From positions 38,737,836 to 38,801,835 of the forward strand of contig OW028580.1 of the NCBI GenBank assembly GCA_932294295.1: DNA of 64,000 bases, given 5' to 3'. The stretch's first letter is position 1; each line of letters begins with the position of its first letter. The DNA comes from Alitta virens (lineage: Eukaryota; Annelida; Polychaeta; Phyllodocida; Nereididae). The translations under genes and the position numbers were made by a program. Below the pieces are notes generated by a model. It was given only the letters and a program-made list of their open reading frames with translations, ran no database searches and was not told the DNA's origin. Shown piece by piece: positions 1-12,563 of the stretch.

Positions 1-75
1 AGTAAATAAATATATTTTTTTCTTGTCACCTGCAAGCAAAGGTTGTCCAATGATTTTCATGCCTGTATGTGTCCT

Positions 76-344
76 ACAGTTAGTTTCATAAAATACGGTT
101 GACTCTAGCTGTCTGTAGCGACATGTACCTGGCTGTGGTCTAAACATGCTAAAGCCAGCTGCTTCTGTCCACTTCTACAGCCAATGATTGGCTTACATCT
201 ATCACCAGATAAATATAAACCTTGGTAAATGTAAGAAATTAATCTAATATATCATATGTACTTTTAGGTCTGGTTTTGAGTAGCCAGCTACAACAGCTTT
301 GTCTAGTTTCAATTTGATGGGTCGTTTTTAATGAAACTGACTGT
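76..344 (-). mobile_element. MITE family 1, copy a (TA-flanked, 269 bp)
   Basis: Starts ACAGTTAGTTTCATAAAATA and ends TTTAATGAAACTGACTGT, which are inverted repeats of each other. TA is present at both edges, as in Tc1/mariner insertions. The interior matches the reverse complement of the copies at 2372, 22412 and 23511, including a CAAAGCCGGA/TCTAAAAGTA-type block. No coding capacity. Confidence 0.75.
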
Positions 345-2371
345 ACCTTGTCATGGCTGCATCACCTCAAAAGTGTTACTTTATCGTGGAACAAATTGTA
401 CATTGTGTAAGTTTAATGTCTTGTCCATTACTGGTAATTTACTGTTGTATACACTAATTTGATTCTGTGCAGAATAATTGAGTTTAATTATCTTATTCCA
501 CATTCGTGACTGCCCTAGAGAATTGATCACAGGTAGGGGGCTAATTTACATAGCATCACTTATTTAAAAGTGTCCTTACCCTTGGCTGTTTTTCATCTTT
601 TTAAAATGGTTTTGTGAAGGCACAAATGGTGAACCTACATTTGTTCACAATGGGCATTATTACAAATGGCACTGTGTGCAATTTTGAGACATTGTTTCAA
701 GACCATGGCCATTTATGTGAAATTAGACTAAAATATTGTGTTTTCTATGGCAATTTATAGATGTGAAAGTAGCCTATATATCGTCAGTTTTATTTTGCTA
801 CTCTCGTACTTTATGGAGCCAATAGGATCTTGTCCAGCTGAAGTTTCGAACCCATGACAGGACCTTGATAGAGCTCCAAACAGGCTTAACCACTGCACTC
901 CAATATCGTAAAATATACGGAAGAATAAATTTCGAAGCTAGGCCTATTCAGCCATATCAGTACTGACAGTCGACAAAATAGACCCGTTATAACCTCATTT
1001 TTCCTTTGATGGTGATAAAGGCCATATTTGCATTCATGTAATATTTTTACGTCGAGGCCTATCACCACTAGGTGGCATGATTGTCGTTTGCAGTTTATAT
1101 GCATGAGACCAAGATTGTATGGGTCCTTGGAGGCCATATGACACATTATGGAGCATATGAACCTGTTTTTGCCTGTTAGACTCTTATTTTCCACAGAATT
1201 GGCTGGCTGGCGGTGTTTTTATTCTTTTAGAGAAGTTGCTCGTTGCCCGCGGCCAACTTGTGTCGTCTGCTGATAGCAAATGAAGCAGCTAGATGGCGCT
1301 AGTTGATAAAAATCCGCCCCAGGGGGAGCCACTCTCTAGTTGCACGCAAGCTGCACTTGTGGTAGGGAGCAAAAAGCCCACACCCCCACAACAGCTCTAA
1401 AGATGCCTTTTACCAGGACATGTCCAAATTCATGAATGGGGGAGGGATGGTGTTGCTTTAATTCATGGTAATATCAAAGCTGTATATAAATGTATTGAAA
1501 GCAATGGCATAGAACGGAACGTGCTTGCTGGTAGGGCGGGATATCCTTATCGAGTGCAACTAAATTAATTAATTATCTCAAGTGCTGTGTTTAGAGATAA
1601 ACATGACATGACCACAGGTCCCACACAATTACACCCTCGACTGGCCATTCTAGAGTCATTCTCAATTTCTTGGGAAGTATGGACGTGAGCATGTTGCGAA
1701 AGTGTGGGGTTAGACAGTAGTTGTAGGAGGATCTCCCAATTGGGCCCCTGCTTCATTGCTTCATGCCATGGTGGGAATTGGGAGTTGCTAGACACGCAGT
1801 CCTAACGAAAATGATACTTCAAAAAAATTATGCATAATTAATCTCAAGTTTCCTCTTTTTTTTTCTTTTTCTTTTTTCGCTGGGAAGGCATAGAATAGCC
1901 GTTGCTTACATACTGCTTCTTCAAGCTCATTAACTTTAGTATTCTCAATAAAAAGAGGATCTAAAAATGCCCTTGGGAATGGTACCACGATGGCACTAAT
2001 GAATCTACTCAGCCCATGTCATTTATATTCAAGACCAGAGATAATTTCTCCCATGGCCTTGTTATTAATCGATGTCCTTCGCGTGTTCTTTGCAAGTTGT
2101 TGTTTAACAGGAAATATCCCAATTTGGGTGGCGTTAATTACACAAGCAAAAGGTTTTGTATTCTACTTTGAAGTTCGTATTTCACTGTGTTGATTCCAAT
2201 TACCAGGGTGAATAGAATAAGATGGTTGGCTTAGTGGGTAAAGTAGTTAAGCCTGATCAGCTAGCTCTTCTTTTAAACATGGGTTCAAAATGTCATTGTT
2301 GGAAAGCATTTGGCGTGATGTCATATTGCAGATTTCTAAGACTTGGAACTAACACATTCATTTTAATTAAA
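345..2371. other. No gene seen
   Basis: Apart from the tRNA-like fragment at 843-902 there is only AT-rich sequence. The short open frames have no splice context or recognisable motif. A block near 1600-1690 resembles 4890-4950 (CTAGAGTCTTTCTCAA type), suggesting another dispersed repeat. Confidence 0.6.
843..902 (-). repeat. tRNA-like SINE head fragment
   Basis: On the - strand, GAGTGCAGTGGTTAAGCC resembles a Pol III A box, and about 40 bases on GGGTTCGAAAC resembles a B box. No full cloverleaf forms, so it is a tRNA-derived fragment rather than a tRNA gene. Confidence 0.45.
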
Positions 2372-2725
2372 ACAGCCTGTAAAATTGAACCTAGATAAAG
2401 CTAGACAACTAATGCTATATGATGCCACTAAACGGAACTGTCTGGCTATAGCTGGTTACTCAAAGCCGGACCTAAAAGTGCATACGGCACAATTTGGCTA
2501 CTTTTTGTTGAAAAGACATGTCTATTGTACATGAATATTTATGATGTATTAGATTAATTTCTTACATTTACCAAGTTTAAATATTTTCAGTGGTGGTAGG
2601 TGTGAGCCGACTATAAGCTAGGATACTGTAGACAGGAGCGGCTGGCTGTAGCCAGTTATAGCTACAGCCAGGAATAGGTTACTGCAGCAGTCTAGAGTCT
2701 ACTATATTTTATGAAACTTGACTGT
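2372..2725 (+). mobile_element. MITE family 1, copy b
   Basis: Same family as 76-344 in the opposite orientation. The right end TTTTATGAAACTTGACTGTA is well kept; the left end is worn. The interior shares CTGGCTATAGCTGGTTACTC and TACATTTACCAAG with the other copies. Confidence 0.7.
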
Positions 2726-3744
2726 AGGACTCCCATGGGTAAGGGCAGTCTCTCAACCAATGGGATGCCTGGATTCCAAGTCGGTGAAATCTGCTTTAAA
2801 ATAGCACTATTGCTTTTCTGGTCAGTTACAGAGGTAGATATGATGATGAGATGGTAAGACAATCATCGATGTAGTCCCACACTATACATATCTTAGCATA
2901 GAAACCTATATCATGAAGGCTATCTACTATATATCTCTATAGATGTACACTGGACCTTCCAGATTTCACGTTTAAGGTTTCTCTTGATGTTGAGGTTGCA
3001 TTATTTTTTGTAGAAAGTCAAACGACAAATATTGTAAATTGAATTTGTGGTATTTGTTCCAGAAGTGGCCCTATTTTTAAGGTAATTTTATGGCGACGTC
3101 ACATTTGGTTTTTTTTTATGGTAAAGTTCTATCGGCCTTAATGACAGAGTTTGACTCTAGTCCGCCATGAAAGATGTCGCGGCAAGGTATTATAGTGCGA
3201 TTTTCTGTAGTCCTTGAGTGATCGCTTTAAATACAGTCCATTACCTTCTCACCACAACTCTTCCTCTGCTTTACATTTCACACTAGCCCGACTTCCATCA
3301 CTCAACCCTCATTTTGCATCCTCTGCCAAAACCAAAGGGTTAACTTCCTGTAACCCTGTAACTTCACAATATATGTGTACTTAAATGCAGTTTGAAGAAG
3401 AAAGGAGAGGAGAGGGCCAGGAAGCTTATTCAATTATCGCCATTTCGTCTGTCAACACTGAACAAGTCGCTATGGCAACTCAGACACATGCACACATTCC
3501 ACTTCCGGTTTTGACTGGTCTCACCACTGCAGGCAATGCCAGTCATGAATAGTTTTCGTCTGGGTGCATGATGGAATGAATGGGGTGCCACGTTGCCATG
3601 GATATTGGGTTATTTATGATTCATTGTTTCTCACCCCGAGGGTGGCACGATACCTAATTCATTAAATAATCACTCACGTGTGGTATGCTTCAAGGAACTA
3701 AATGGCCCTGGTTAAACAGACCCTGTGTATTACATGTATTGTCT

Positions 3745-3935
3745 GAAGCTCAATCAGCTTATATGACCAAATGTCAGAGGCAGACATAATGATGAGATGA
3801 CAACAATCCAGTGTTATGATTAAAAAAATGTTTTATCCCATGGGTGGGTATTTACTCGTCCCAGCTTAGACACCGAGTACCAGGCACCACCAATTAATGT
3901 CTAATGGGACAAAATTCCAGCTGAGATATACAGCA
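3745..3935 (-). repeat. SINE-B fragment
   Basis: Contains GGCAGACATAATGATGAGATG, the reverse complement of the conserved SINE-B tail, then TATCCCATGGGTGGGTATTTAC and CAGCTGAGATATA in the same order as the fuller copy at 26452-26692. Confidence 0.65.
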
Positions 3936-5404
3936 CTGCAGGTGGTTCTGCTAAGAAAAAATTTGCAACAATATTAATTAATAAATGTCCAAATGCATAA
4001 TGCATGTTTTGCCTTACAGCACATCCTAGCTCCCAAATATATGTATATAACGTGTGTGTAATCATTGGTTTTGCAACTCCTTATTACGTTTGCCTCTTGA
4101 AACTGGTCATGCGCTGACTCGGTTTTAAACCAGTAGTTCTGAAACGTTCCAGTACAATGAGGTCAATACATTACAATACAGTACAATGGAATACAATACA
4201 CAATACAATGCAGAAGATAATTGATATGCAGAGGAACTCCTTCAGCTCGTGCTTGAGGGAGTTACATTGCAATTATTGTGTCCTTAATCATCATAATCCT
4301 GGCACTCCATTACAGAGATTGGGGTAAAGTCCAGCATTATTGGGGATGTTGCTTGCAATATGTCTTGTCAGTGCGATACTCCGTCTCCAATATTTTCGGA
4401 TATTCTCGGATACTTGCGGACATTCGCGGTTTTCACTTCTGTCAAGAGTCTTCGGAGTCGGATGCCTTTTTCTCAAGACTGCTCCGCATTCTCCTATTTC
4501 TACTTCAATTCCCGAAGGAGCTCTCTTATGAGGCTGCGAATTCTCAGAAAGATCGAACTCTGCTCATCTCGGAGATTTCGTTTTCTCCTCGGTTTCTTCT
4601 TTCTCGGATGATCAATAAATCACTGAGGATCTTCTCTTGTTGTTGGGTTGACAAAAAAAGGCTGAATTCTTGCTGAGGAGGACGCCCTAATGTAATGAAA
4701 TGGGAGCTTATGTTGTCATCCGTGACAATGGCTGTGACAGCGGCTTTGACATCGGCTCATGCTCTGTGACATTGGCTGTGACATTGAATGTCACATTGAA
4801 TGTCACATTGACTGGTGATGTCCTTGATTATCTAAATGTACTGAGTTTAAAGTCTAGTTACCAGATATTCTGATAAACACACTCTGCTAACTGTACAGTG
4901 ACACCCCTGGCCAGCCAATCTAGAGTCTTTCTCAACATCCTGGGGTAATATTCAGCCTTGAAGACTGGAGTACTGCAGGGTTCATGCCAGCACCATCAGG
5001 GAACATTTCTTTGCTAGTGACTATAACAGTGACTGAAGAGTTTACAATTAAAATGTCTGTGAAAGGTTTGTGACAGTGTCTGTGACAATGTTCCAATGTC
5101 TCTGGGAGAATTTGCTGTGACAGTATGAAAGAGTGGAGTGGTCCTGTCCTGGTGAACCTTGCTCAATCAATGTATGGTACTCCAGTGTGAGATTAGTTTT
5201 GTTGTAACTCCATAAGGTACATCCTCAAGCTCTGGTGGATAACATATTGCTCTGGTTATTTGTACGTAGGTGCTTTTGTTTATTTGTGCTGGTATTTCCC
5301 TTGTAGTGTATTGTATTATTACCTCAGTATTAAGACCACTCTGATGAGTAAATTATTAACCACAATATGAAAGTAAAGTTGGTGTTAATGGCTGGGTTCT
5401 ACCT

Positions 5405-5632
5405 TTACTCTTCATGAGCTACATCCCAGCAGCTGGCTGTCGATCACATGAGACGTTAAATTTGAGGGGTCTATGCTTAGGCAAGTAAAATACCGCACTC
5501 TGGTTGTAAATTTGCAATGGTAAGGCATCCAAGTCTTACCATCTCATTATTTCGTCTGCCTCTGGGAGCTGCTCATATAAACTGACTTAGCTTCAGACCC
5601 AGCAGCATTGAGAAATAGACCTTGACTTAATT
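5405..5632 (+). repeat. SINE-B copy
   Basis: Runs from GAGCTACATCCCAGCAGCTGG through GAGACGTTAAATT and AGGCAAGTAAAATACC to the tail CTCATTATTTCGTCTGCCTC and CCCAGCAGCATTGAGA. The tRNA-like head is missing. Confidence 0.65.
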
Positions 5633-6073
5633 ACATCGTAGTTTGCCTTTAGCCCCTTTAACAGTATTTAATTCCTTGGAAATGTTACTGTGCTGCTGAT
5701 GAGAGTTCTGCATCAGCAGCCGCATCAGCAGCAGGAGCATCTGTTCTATTAGAAGCCAATTGGCTCCCATCCTTTTCATCAAGTGGCCCTCATCATTGAA
5801 TCTGCATCATTTATGCTCATTAAATCTCATCACCTGTCATCCCTGAAATCACAACATCCTCTGATGTCAATACAATTAGGCTTCAAGGATGTTTTCAATT
5901 GAGGAGAGGGGGGGGGGGAGGGTTCTTATCTGGAGAGGAGGGGGAGGGGGTTCTTATCTAGGGATTGATTTAAAAAAAAATTAATTTTCATGCATGCCCT
6001 AATAAATTACGATGGAGAATCCTTCCATCCAATGCAGTTGAACCCCTCAAGGCCCTCATGCATGCCTGTATGA

Positions 6074-6565
6074 ACACCTTACTGTTAAGACCACCTCACA
6101 ATTAAGGCCACTTGTAAGACCACCTCACAATTAAGACCATCTCACAATTAAGACCACCTCACAATTAAGACCACTTGTAAGGCCACCTCACAATTAAGAC
6201 CACTTGTAAGACCACCTCACAATTAAGGCCACTTGTAAGACCACCTCACAATTAAGACCATCTCACAATTAAGACCACCTCACAATTAAGACCACTTGTA
6301 AGACCACCTCACAATTAAGGCCACTTGTAAGACCACCTCACAATTAAGACCATCTCACAATTAAGACCACCTCACAATTAAGACCACTTGTAAGGCCCCC
6401 TCACAATTAAGACCATCTCACAATTAAGACCACCTCACAATTAAGACCACTTGTAAGGCCACCTCACAATTAAGACCACCTCACAAGTAAGACCACTTGT
6501 AAGACCACCTCACAATTAAGACCACCTCACAATTAAGACCACCTCACAATTAAGACCACTTGTAA
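6074..6565 (+). repeat. Tandem array of TTAAGACCACCTCACAA units
   Basis: About 490 bases built from a 17-base unit (ACCACCTCACAATTAAG) and a 12-base unit (ACCACTTGTAAG) in mixed order. The motif equals the subterminal sequence of TA-flanked elements elsewhere in the window. Confidence 0.9.
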
Positions 6566-8645
6566 AGTTTTGGAGATACTACGTAATGTGATATTGTAAT
6601 ATTCTTACAAAATAAATTGCCTCACAATTAAATTAAGGCCACCTCATTAATTTCAGCAAAACGAATATGCCAGCTAATAGGCACCCAATCTGGTCGTAAA
6701 TAATGCCATTATAATGGGTGTACCACTTAATTGAAGATTATCTTGGTTACCTTGGTAACCTATTGAATTTATGCCTTGAGCATTTGATCCTCGTATTGAC
6801 GAGGACAGAGATTATTGGCGAGGACAAGTGATATCCTCTTTAATGTCCTTTTAAATGATGAGGCAGATTTGTCTCATTTCACGGTCGCTGCACTCTTATC
6901 TCATTCATTAGAGTGCACCAAGGTTCTCTGTGATTATCTCCATATTATATAGGGTGTAGGAAGATGTTTTAAAGTTGGCAATGGTGTACATTAATTATTG
7001 ACAAGGACATGTGTTTTCATAGTACAACTTCTGTCTGTTCTCCCCTCATTGAACAACATACACTGCAGCCATCCAAAACTCACCGCAGCTGTCCAACATA
7101 TTTTGCAGCCATCCAGCATATGTGTACAACCATACTGGATGACAATGAAGCATTCTGATTGGCTCACACAAGCTGGTCAGATAATATGGCTTTTTATGGA
7201 AGCACATGTATATTTGTGATTACCAGTAATTTCAATAATTACCAGTATTTAGTAGTGATTTAAGTGGTTGATAAGGCGAGGTTTTTTGTAGTTTTCCACT
7301 CCGGCGTGGTAACCTTGTTATCACATGGAACCCATGCAAAAGATTCGCCTGCTTACAGTCCGGATTCGCCTCTTGTCCCAATATGCAACCCACCGAAAAA
7401 AGTGGCGGGAAATACCGCAATTTGGATCCTCCTTGGGATCAAACTGTCTCTGCTGCAATGGGCAGAACTCTGCACATCCCATGTGCATTCTAGTTTTTAG
7501 GGAAAAATACTCATCAACATAGTACTCAGGTTTTACCCAATTTACAGGTTCCCCATTTGATTATATTTAATACAACATATTTTGTTGAGCTCTATGAAAT
7601 TCTACTTATATGTAAAACATCTCCTGGCTGCCTTTTTTTGCATTTTTTTTTATTCTGGCGGAGGTCAGCTGCATTGTTGGCCACTGGCTGCTCTGGTTTC
7701 TTCATTAGGAATCCATGGCAACCTTTTTATTTTTTTGGCCCAATTGTGCTGTTTGAGTTAAAGCTCCACAGGAAAAAATGTGTTGACTCCCAGAGGAAGG
7801 CATTATGGAAGTGAGGAATATTCCGCATGACAAGACTTGCCAAGGACTTATATTATGGGAAGAAATGTATTATACTAAAAATCATACACTGTCCACAAAT
7901 TATAATATTTCGTAGTAGACTAAATGACATCAGGTGTGTTAATCTTGTAGTAGATAATTGAAAAGTATGAATTACTTAATTATGACAATAATTGATGATA
8001 TATAACGTGTTTTGATTATATGCTAGAAAGTTCTGTGAATTAGTTAAGCATTTTTCTATAGGCCTGTGTATTTACTTATAATTAACTTTTTATTTGGTAC
8101 AACCAAACACATTTAAAATAAAAGTAAAGAAAATTGTCAAAAAATTGGTTATTGAATATGCTATATTGAGTTATTTTTAGTTTTCCCAGACTCCCATGGG
8201 TTGTCTGCCAGCCACACTAGAAATCAGGGAACACTGGAAGATATCAACTGATCATAGTGTCATATCATGTCAATTCTTGACATAAATCTGCTGAAATTAC
8301 CATATTTTTCGTCTCGGTTATCATGAGCCCACTATCTGCAGCCCCGGAATCCATGATTATAAAATATGTGTGTGTATGACAAGTCTGGTAGAAAATCAGC
8401 CTGGGACATTTTGGCTGACACTGCCTTTTGATATTTTGGACATGTTCCAACTTTATGACAACTCAAATTTTACTCCCAGATTCTCTGATGCTGTGCTCTG
8501 CTTAAATGCTACTTGGTTGTGAGACAGATGATCCATTAGAGGATTCTTAATGTACTCGAATTAAAAACTTGAATCTTTCTTAAAAGGCATTTGTTTTGGT
8601 GTGATTGCCACTTGAAAATTTGTCAAAAGTGAAGAAAATTGAAGA
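6566..8645. other. No gene seen
   Basis: AT-rich sequence with several overlapping open frames of 60-85 codons around 6998-7814. None has conserved motifs, paired splice sites or a signal of selection visible by eye. Confidence 0.6.
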
Positions 8646-8820
8646 ATTAATGATAGATAGGAAGGTAGGTAGGTAGATAGGTAGATATATAGATAGACAG
8701 ATAGATAGATAGGTAGATAGATAGGTAGATAGATAGATAGATAGTTGGATAGATAGATAGATAGATAGTTGGATAGATTGATAGATAGTTGGATAGTTAG
8801 GAAGATAGGTAGATAGCGAA
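8646..8820. repeat. GATA-type microsatellite
   Basis: Degenerate GATA/GGTA repeats followed by GAAGGAAT runs. Confidence 0.95.
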
Positions 8821-9005
8821 GAAAGGAAGAAAGGAATGAAGAAATGAAGGAATGAAGGGATGAAGGAAGAAGTATATTGGGAAGACATTTGTCTGAAGGA
8901 ATGATTCAAAGAAATACATTTTTACTGTCAACGGAAAATCATAAAGACGTGTGTAAAGAGAATATGACTGAAAAAGAGGAATACCCTAAGAAAAAGACTA
9001 AACCA

Positions 9006-9197
9006 GTAACAATAAAAGTTTCTTGTACTAAATGATATATATTGACATACCATGTAACAATAAAAGTGTCATGTACTAAATGATATATATTGACATACCA
9101 TGTAACAATAAAAGTGTCATATACTAAATGATATATATTGACATACCATGTAACAATAAAAGTGTCATGTACTAAATGATATATATTGACATACCAT
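9006..9197 (-). repeat. Four tandem 48-bp repeats carrying a splice-donor motif
   Basis: Four near-identical 48-base units. Each contains, on the - strand, CATGGTATGTCAATATA, the same sequence that forms the donor of the exon at 9195-9376. The unit length is a multiple of three, but in the frame of that exon a stop is met at about 9165. Confidence 0.85.
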
Positions 9198-9376
9198 GTC
9201 GTAGATGTGTATATCCTCATCATCACTATTGGTCAGTATGACGGTTGGCCATCTCTTCGGACTGGGGTCAGTCAGTTCCCATGACATGAACGTCTTAGGC
9301 ATGAGTCTGGGAGAGAGGTTGAAGGTCGGGCTGGTGTAGTAGTCAGCCATGCTGCATCAATGCATCCTAGGTTGCT
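9195..9376 (-). CDS. Unrecognised first coding exon on the minus strand
   Basis: Read on the - strand, a strong acceptor (TTTTCTTTCCAG) is followed by 26 leader bases with an in-frame TGA, then an ATG (9350-9348) and 52 codons ending at the donor ATG|GTATGT. The peptide starts MADYYTSPTFNLSP and contains SWELTDPSPKRWP and a Ser-Asp-Asp-Glu-Asp acidic patch. Composition and codon pattern look coding and differ from the AT-rich surroundings. The family is not recognised. Following exons would lie at lower coordinates or beyond the left edge; none was found. Confidence 0.45.
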
Positions 9377-9534
9377 CTGGAAAGAAAAGATGTGAAAGTT
9401 ACGTTATAGTGACTGGTATTGTTGACATTGGTGGAACGTGATAAGTTCTTGGAATTCAATCAATTAATTAATCAATCGATCGATCAGCCCATCTATCGAT
9501 TTGGCTCTTTATCTATCCATCTATATTTTTATCC

Positions 9535-9620
9535 ATCTAACTATTGTTTTATCTAACTATCTATCTATCTCTTTATCTATCTATCCATTTATCTATCCAT
9601 CCATCCATCTATCTATCTAC

Positions 9621-9690
<70 letters not shown>

Positions 9691-9710
9691 GTCTATCTAT
9701 CTATCATCTA
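9535..9710. repeat. CTAT microsatellite
   Basis: Long run of CTAT repeats, purest from about 9610 to 9705, with CCAT variants on the left edge. Confidence 0.95.
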
Positions 9711-10610
9711 CCTTAATTGCAAGCTGAAGTATATTTATGGTTCATTCGTTCTTTGAAGAAAACTTTAGAAGATCACCTCATCTTGACCTTGATGACGTCA
9801 TAGACAGATAGAGGTATATTTTTCGATTGATACAGTATGAAATACTTTGATTTCCATGGTTGTTATTTTTCATCCTGATATCTTGCATATTCTTCTTTTA
9901 TAGTATTTTTTGCCAACCGCAACGGTACATGCTATGTCGCATGTCATAGAACTTTTAGAAGCTTTTGGTGACATCTCGCCCGTATCCAGAAATTGAATTT
10001 TACAGCTTATTAGGCTATTTCTGTTTCAGTCTGCACATTATATGGTATCAGTTTCCAAATAGAAGCTGTTTTGTAAATCAAATTTAAGGTGAAAATCCGT
10101 GGCATGGCTTATGATGGAAGGGACATGTATGTTGGTATCACCCATCACTGGTTTGAGGTTTAGTCTGCTTGGATAGCCAGAGCGAGATGTAATGATGAAA
10201 TGATAGAGCTTAGAATACGCGCTATGATACACATTTCCCTTATGAAAAGCAAAAATCAATTCCATTTTGGACTGTTTTGAGATTAGCATGCCCCTCCCCT
10301 CCCCCTGCCATATGATGTTACATAAGCCATAGTTTCTTATGGTCAGCAGCAGCCAGCAGCAGCAGGAGCAGCAGCAAGAGCAACAACGGAACGGATGTTT
10401 TTCTTGTGGATGAGTGCTAAATGAACCATCTGTTCCACTTATGGCTAACTCGGTCAGCAAACTCACTACCCTCCAGCCCAATACTACTTCCTGTTTGTGT
10501 TGTGGACATGAAAAACTGTATAGAAAAGGCAAAGCAATTGATTGGAAGTTGTCTGGGACTCTGGACTGGGACTCTGTACTGGGTTGTACAATGTATGTTT
10601 TCTTTTTATT

Positions 10611-11822
10611 AGACCTAGTAGAATCGTAAACAGTGGAACTGCAATTTGAGGAAATATTTAACACTAGAATCATAAAACAGTGGAACTGCAAAAGTACCCT
10701 AGAATCGTATGCAGTTGAAACTGCAATTTGAGAAAGCACTTTACACTAGAATCGTAAACAGTGGAACTGCAAAAGTTCACTAGAATCGTATACAGTGGAA
10801 CTGCAATTTAAGAAAGCACTTTAAACTAGAATCATATACAGTGGAACTGCAATTTGAGAAAGCACTAGAATCGTAAACAGTGGAACTGCAAAAGTTCACT
10901 AGAATCGTATACAGTGGAACTGCAATTTAAGAAAGCACTTTACACTAGAATCGTAAACAGTGGAACTGCAAAAGTTCACTAGAATCGTAAACAGTGGAAC
11001 TGCAATTTGAGGAAGTACTGTACACTAGAATCGTAAGCAGTTGAAACTGCAATTTGAGAAAGCACTTTACACTAGAATCGTAAACAGTGGAACTGCAATT
11101 TAAGGAAGTACTGTACACTAGAATCGTAAGCAGTTGAAACTGCAATTTGAGAAAGCACTTTACACTAGAATCATATACAGTGGAACTGCAATTTGAGAAA
11201 GCACTTTACACTAGAATCGTAAACAGTGGAACTGCAAAAGTTCACTAGAATCGTATACAGTGGAACTGCAATTTGAGAAAGCACTTTACACTAGAATCGT
11301 AAACAGTGGAACTGCAATTTGAGGAAGTACTTTACACTAGAATCGTATACTGGAACTGCAATTTGAGAAAGTACTGTACACTAGAATCGTATACAGTGGA
11401 ACTGCAATTTGAGAAGGTACTTTACACTAGAATCATATACAGTGGAACTGCAATTTGAGAAAGCACTTTACACTAGAATCGTAAACAGTGGAACTGCAAT
11501 TTGAGGAAGTACTTTACACTAGAATCGTATACTGAAACTGCAATTTGAGAAAGTACTGTACACTAGAATCGTATACAGTGGAACTGCAATTTGAGAAGGT
11601 ACTTTACACTAGAATCATATACAGTGGAACTGCAATTTGAGAAAGTACTGTACACTAGAATCATATACAGTGGAACTGCAATTTGAGAAAGCACTTTACA
11701 CTAGAATCGTATACAGTGGAACTGCAATTCGAGGAAGTACTTTACACTAGAATCGTATACTGGAACTGCAATTTGAGAAAGTACTGTACACTAGAATCGT
11801 ATAGTGGAACTGCAATTTGAGA
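10611..11822 (+). repeat. 46-bp / 34-bp minisatellite array
   Basis: About 1.2 kb of tandem units. The long unit (46 bases) reads CACTAGAATCGTATACAGTG then GAACTGCAATTTGAG and AAAGTACTGTA; the short unit (34 bases) lacks the last part and has AAAAGTT instead. Each unit contains CAGTGGAACTG or the perfect palindrome GCAGTTGAAACTGC. The array ends in CCTCACAATTGAGACCACCTT, the motif of the 6.1-kb array. Confidence 0.9.
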
Positions 11823-12563
11823 CGGCCTCACAATTGAGACCACCTTACATTTTTTTTATCTGAATTGTATTCTTGCGGATATAGTTTACCTCTAATTTCA
11901 AGACAACTTCGCCATTTAGACCAGATCAATTCGGCCTAACTGGATATTAATGTTGATGGTGCTCTTCTTAAAAACTTCAATCACAATCTTAAAACATCTC
12001 TCATATGACCGTAGGCGCGGAAATCAAATTTAGTTACGATTATCAACTCATATCCATTGTGATATTTTTGCAGGTTTCACCCGTTAGTCAAGAATGTCAG
12101 AAGGCATGCATGAATTATTGAATATCCTTTTACATATATCAAATATCATTGGAGAATCGCTCTATTAATTTAAAATATTTTGCCTAGATGAAGTGGGCGT
12201 TGCTATAAACTACTTACTATCATTTATTTAGCTATGCCATTATTTACTCCTACGTAATGATGTAGAAATGTCTTATTCTTTCTTAAAATGTTGTGTTAGA
12301 TATGAAATGAGCATTACATGAATATCATTACTTAGAACTGTTATGTGTTTATGGAAAACTGCATACCACCCACCCTGGCATAGCTGATATCTTTACTTCT
12401 TTTTTGTGCTGTTTTCTTTGAAATCTGAAATAATTTCTTTCTTTTCTAATGAAATCCCAGTTTATATTTCATGGCTAATGGAGTTCTTGGAATAGTTTTT
12501 TGCTCCTCAGTCGTGTCTAATGTTTTGGTTTACTTTGCTGCCTCAGCATTGAAACCACTTCAG
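11823..12563. other. No gene seen
   Basis: Begins with the remnant of the array-associated element, then plain AT-rich DNA with no motif recognised. Confidence 0.55.

Larger units (their letters stand above)
2726..6073. other. No gene; SINE pieces and low-complexity blocks
   Basis: Holds SINE-B fragments (2832-2868, 3745-3935, 5405-5632), a pyrimidine-rich block with repeated CTCGGA at 4360-4640, short palindromes built from TGTGACATT at 4755-4815, and G-rich runs at 5905-5955. No exon is recognised. Confidence 0.55.

Noticed and set aside
6074..6565. CRISPR-like array
   Set aside because: Units are directly adjacent with no unique spacers, and the context is animal nuclear DNA.
10038..10739. 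233-codon open frame on the minus strand
   Set aside because: Its first part translates the start of the 46/34-bp array and the rest has Cys-rich low complexity; no splice sites or family.
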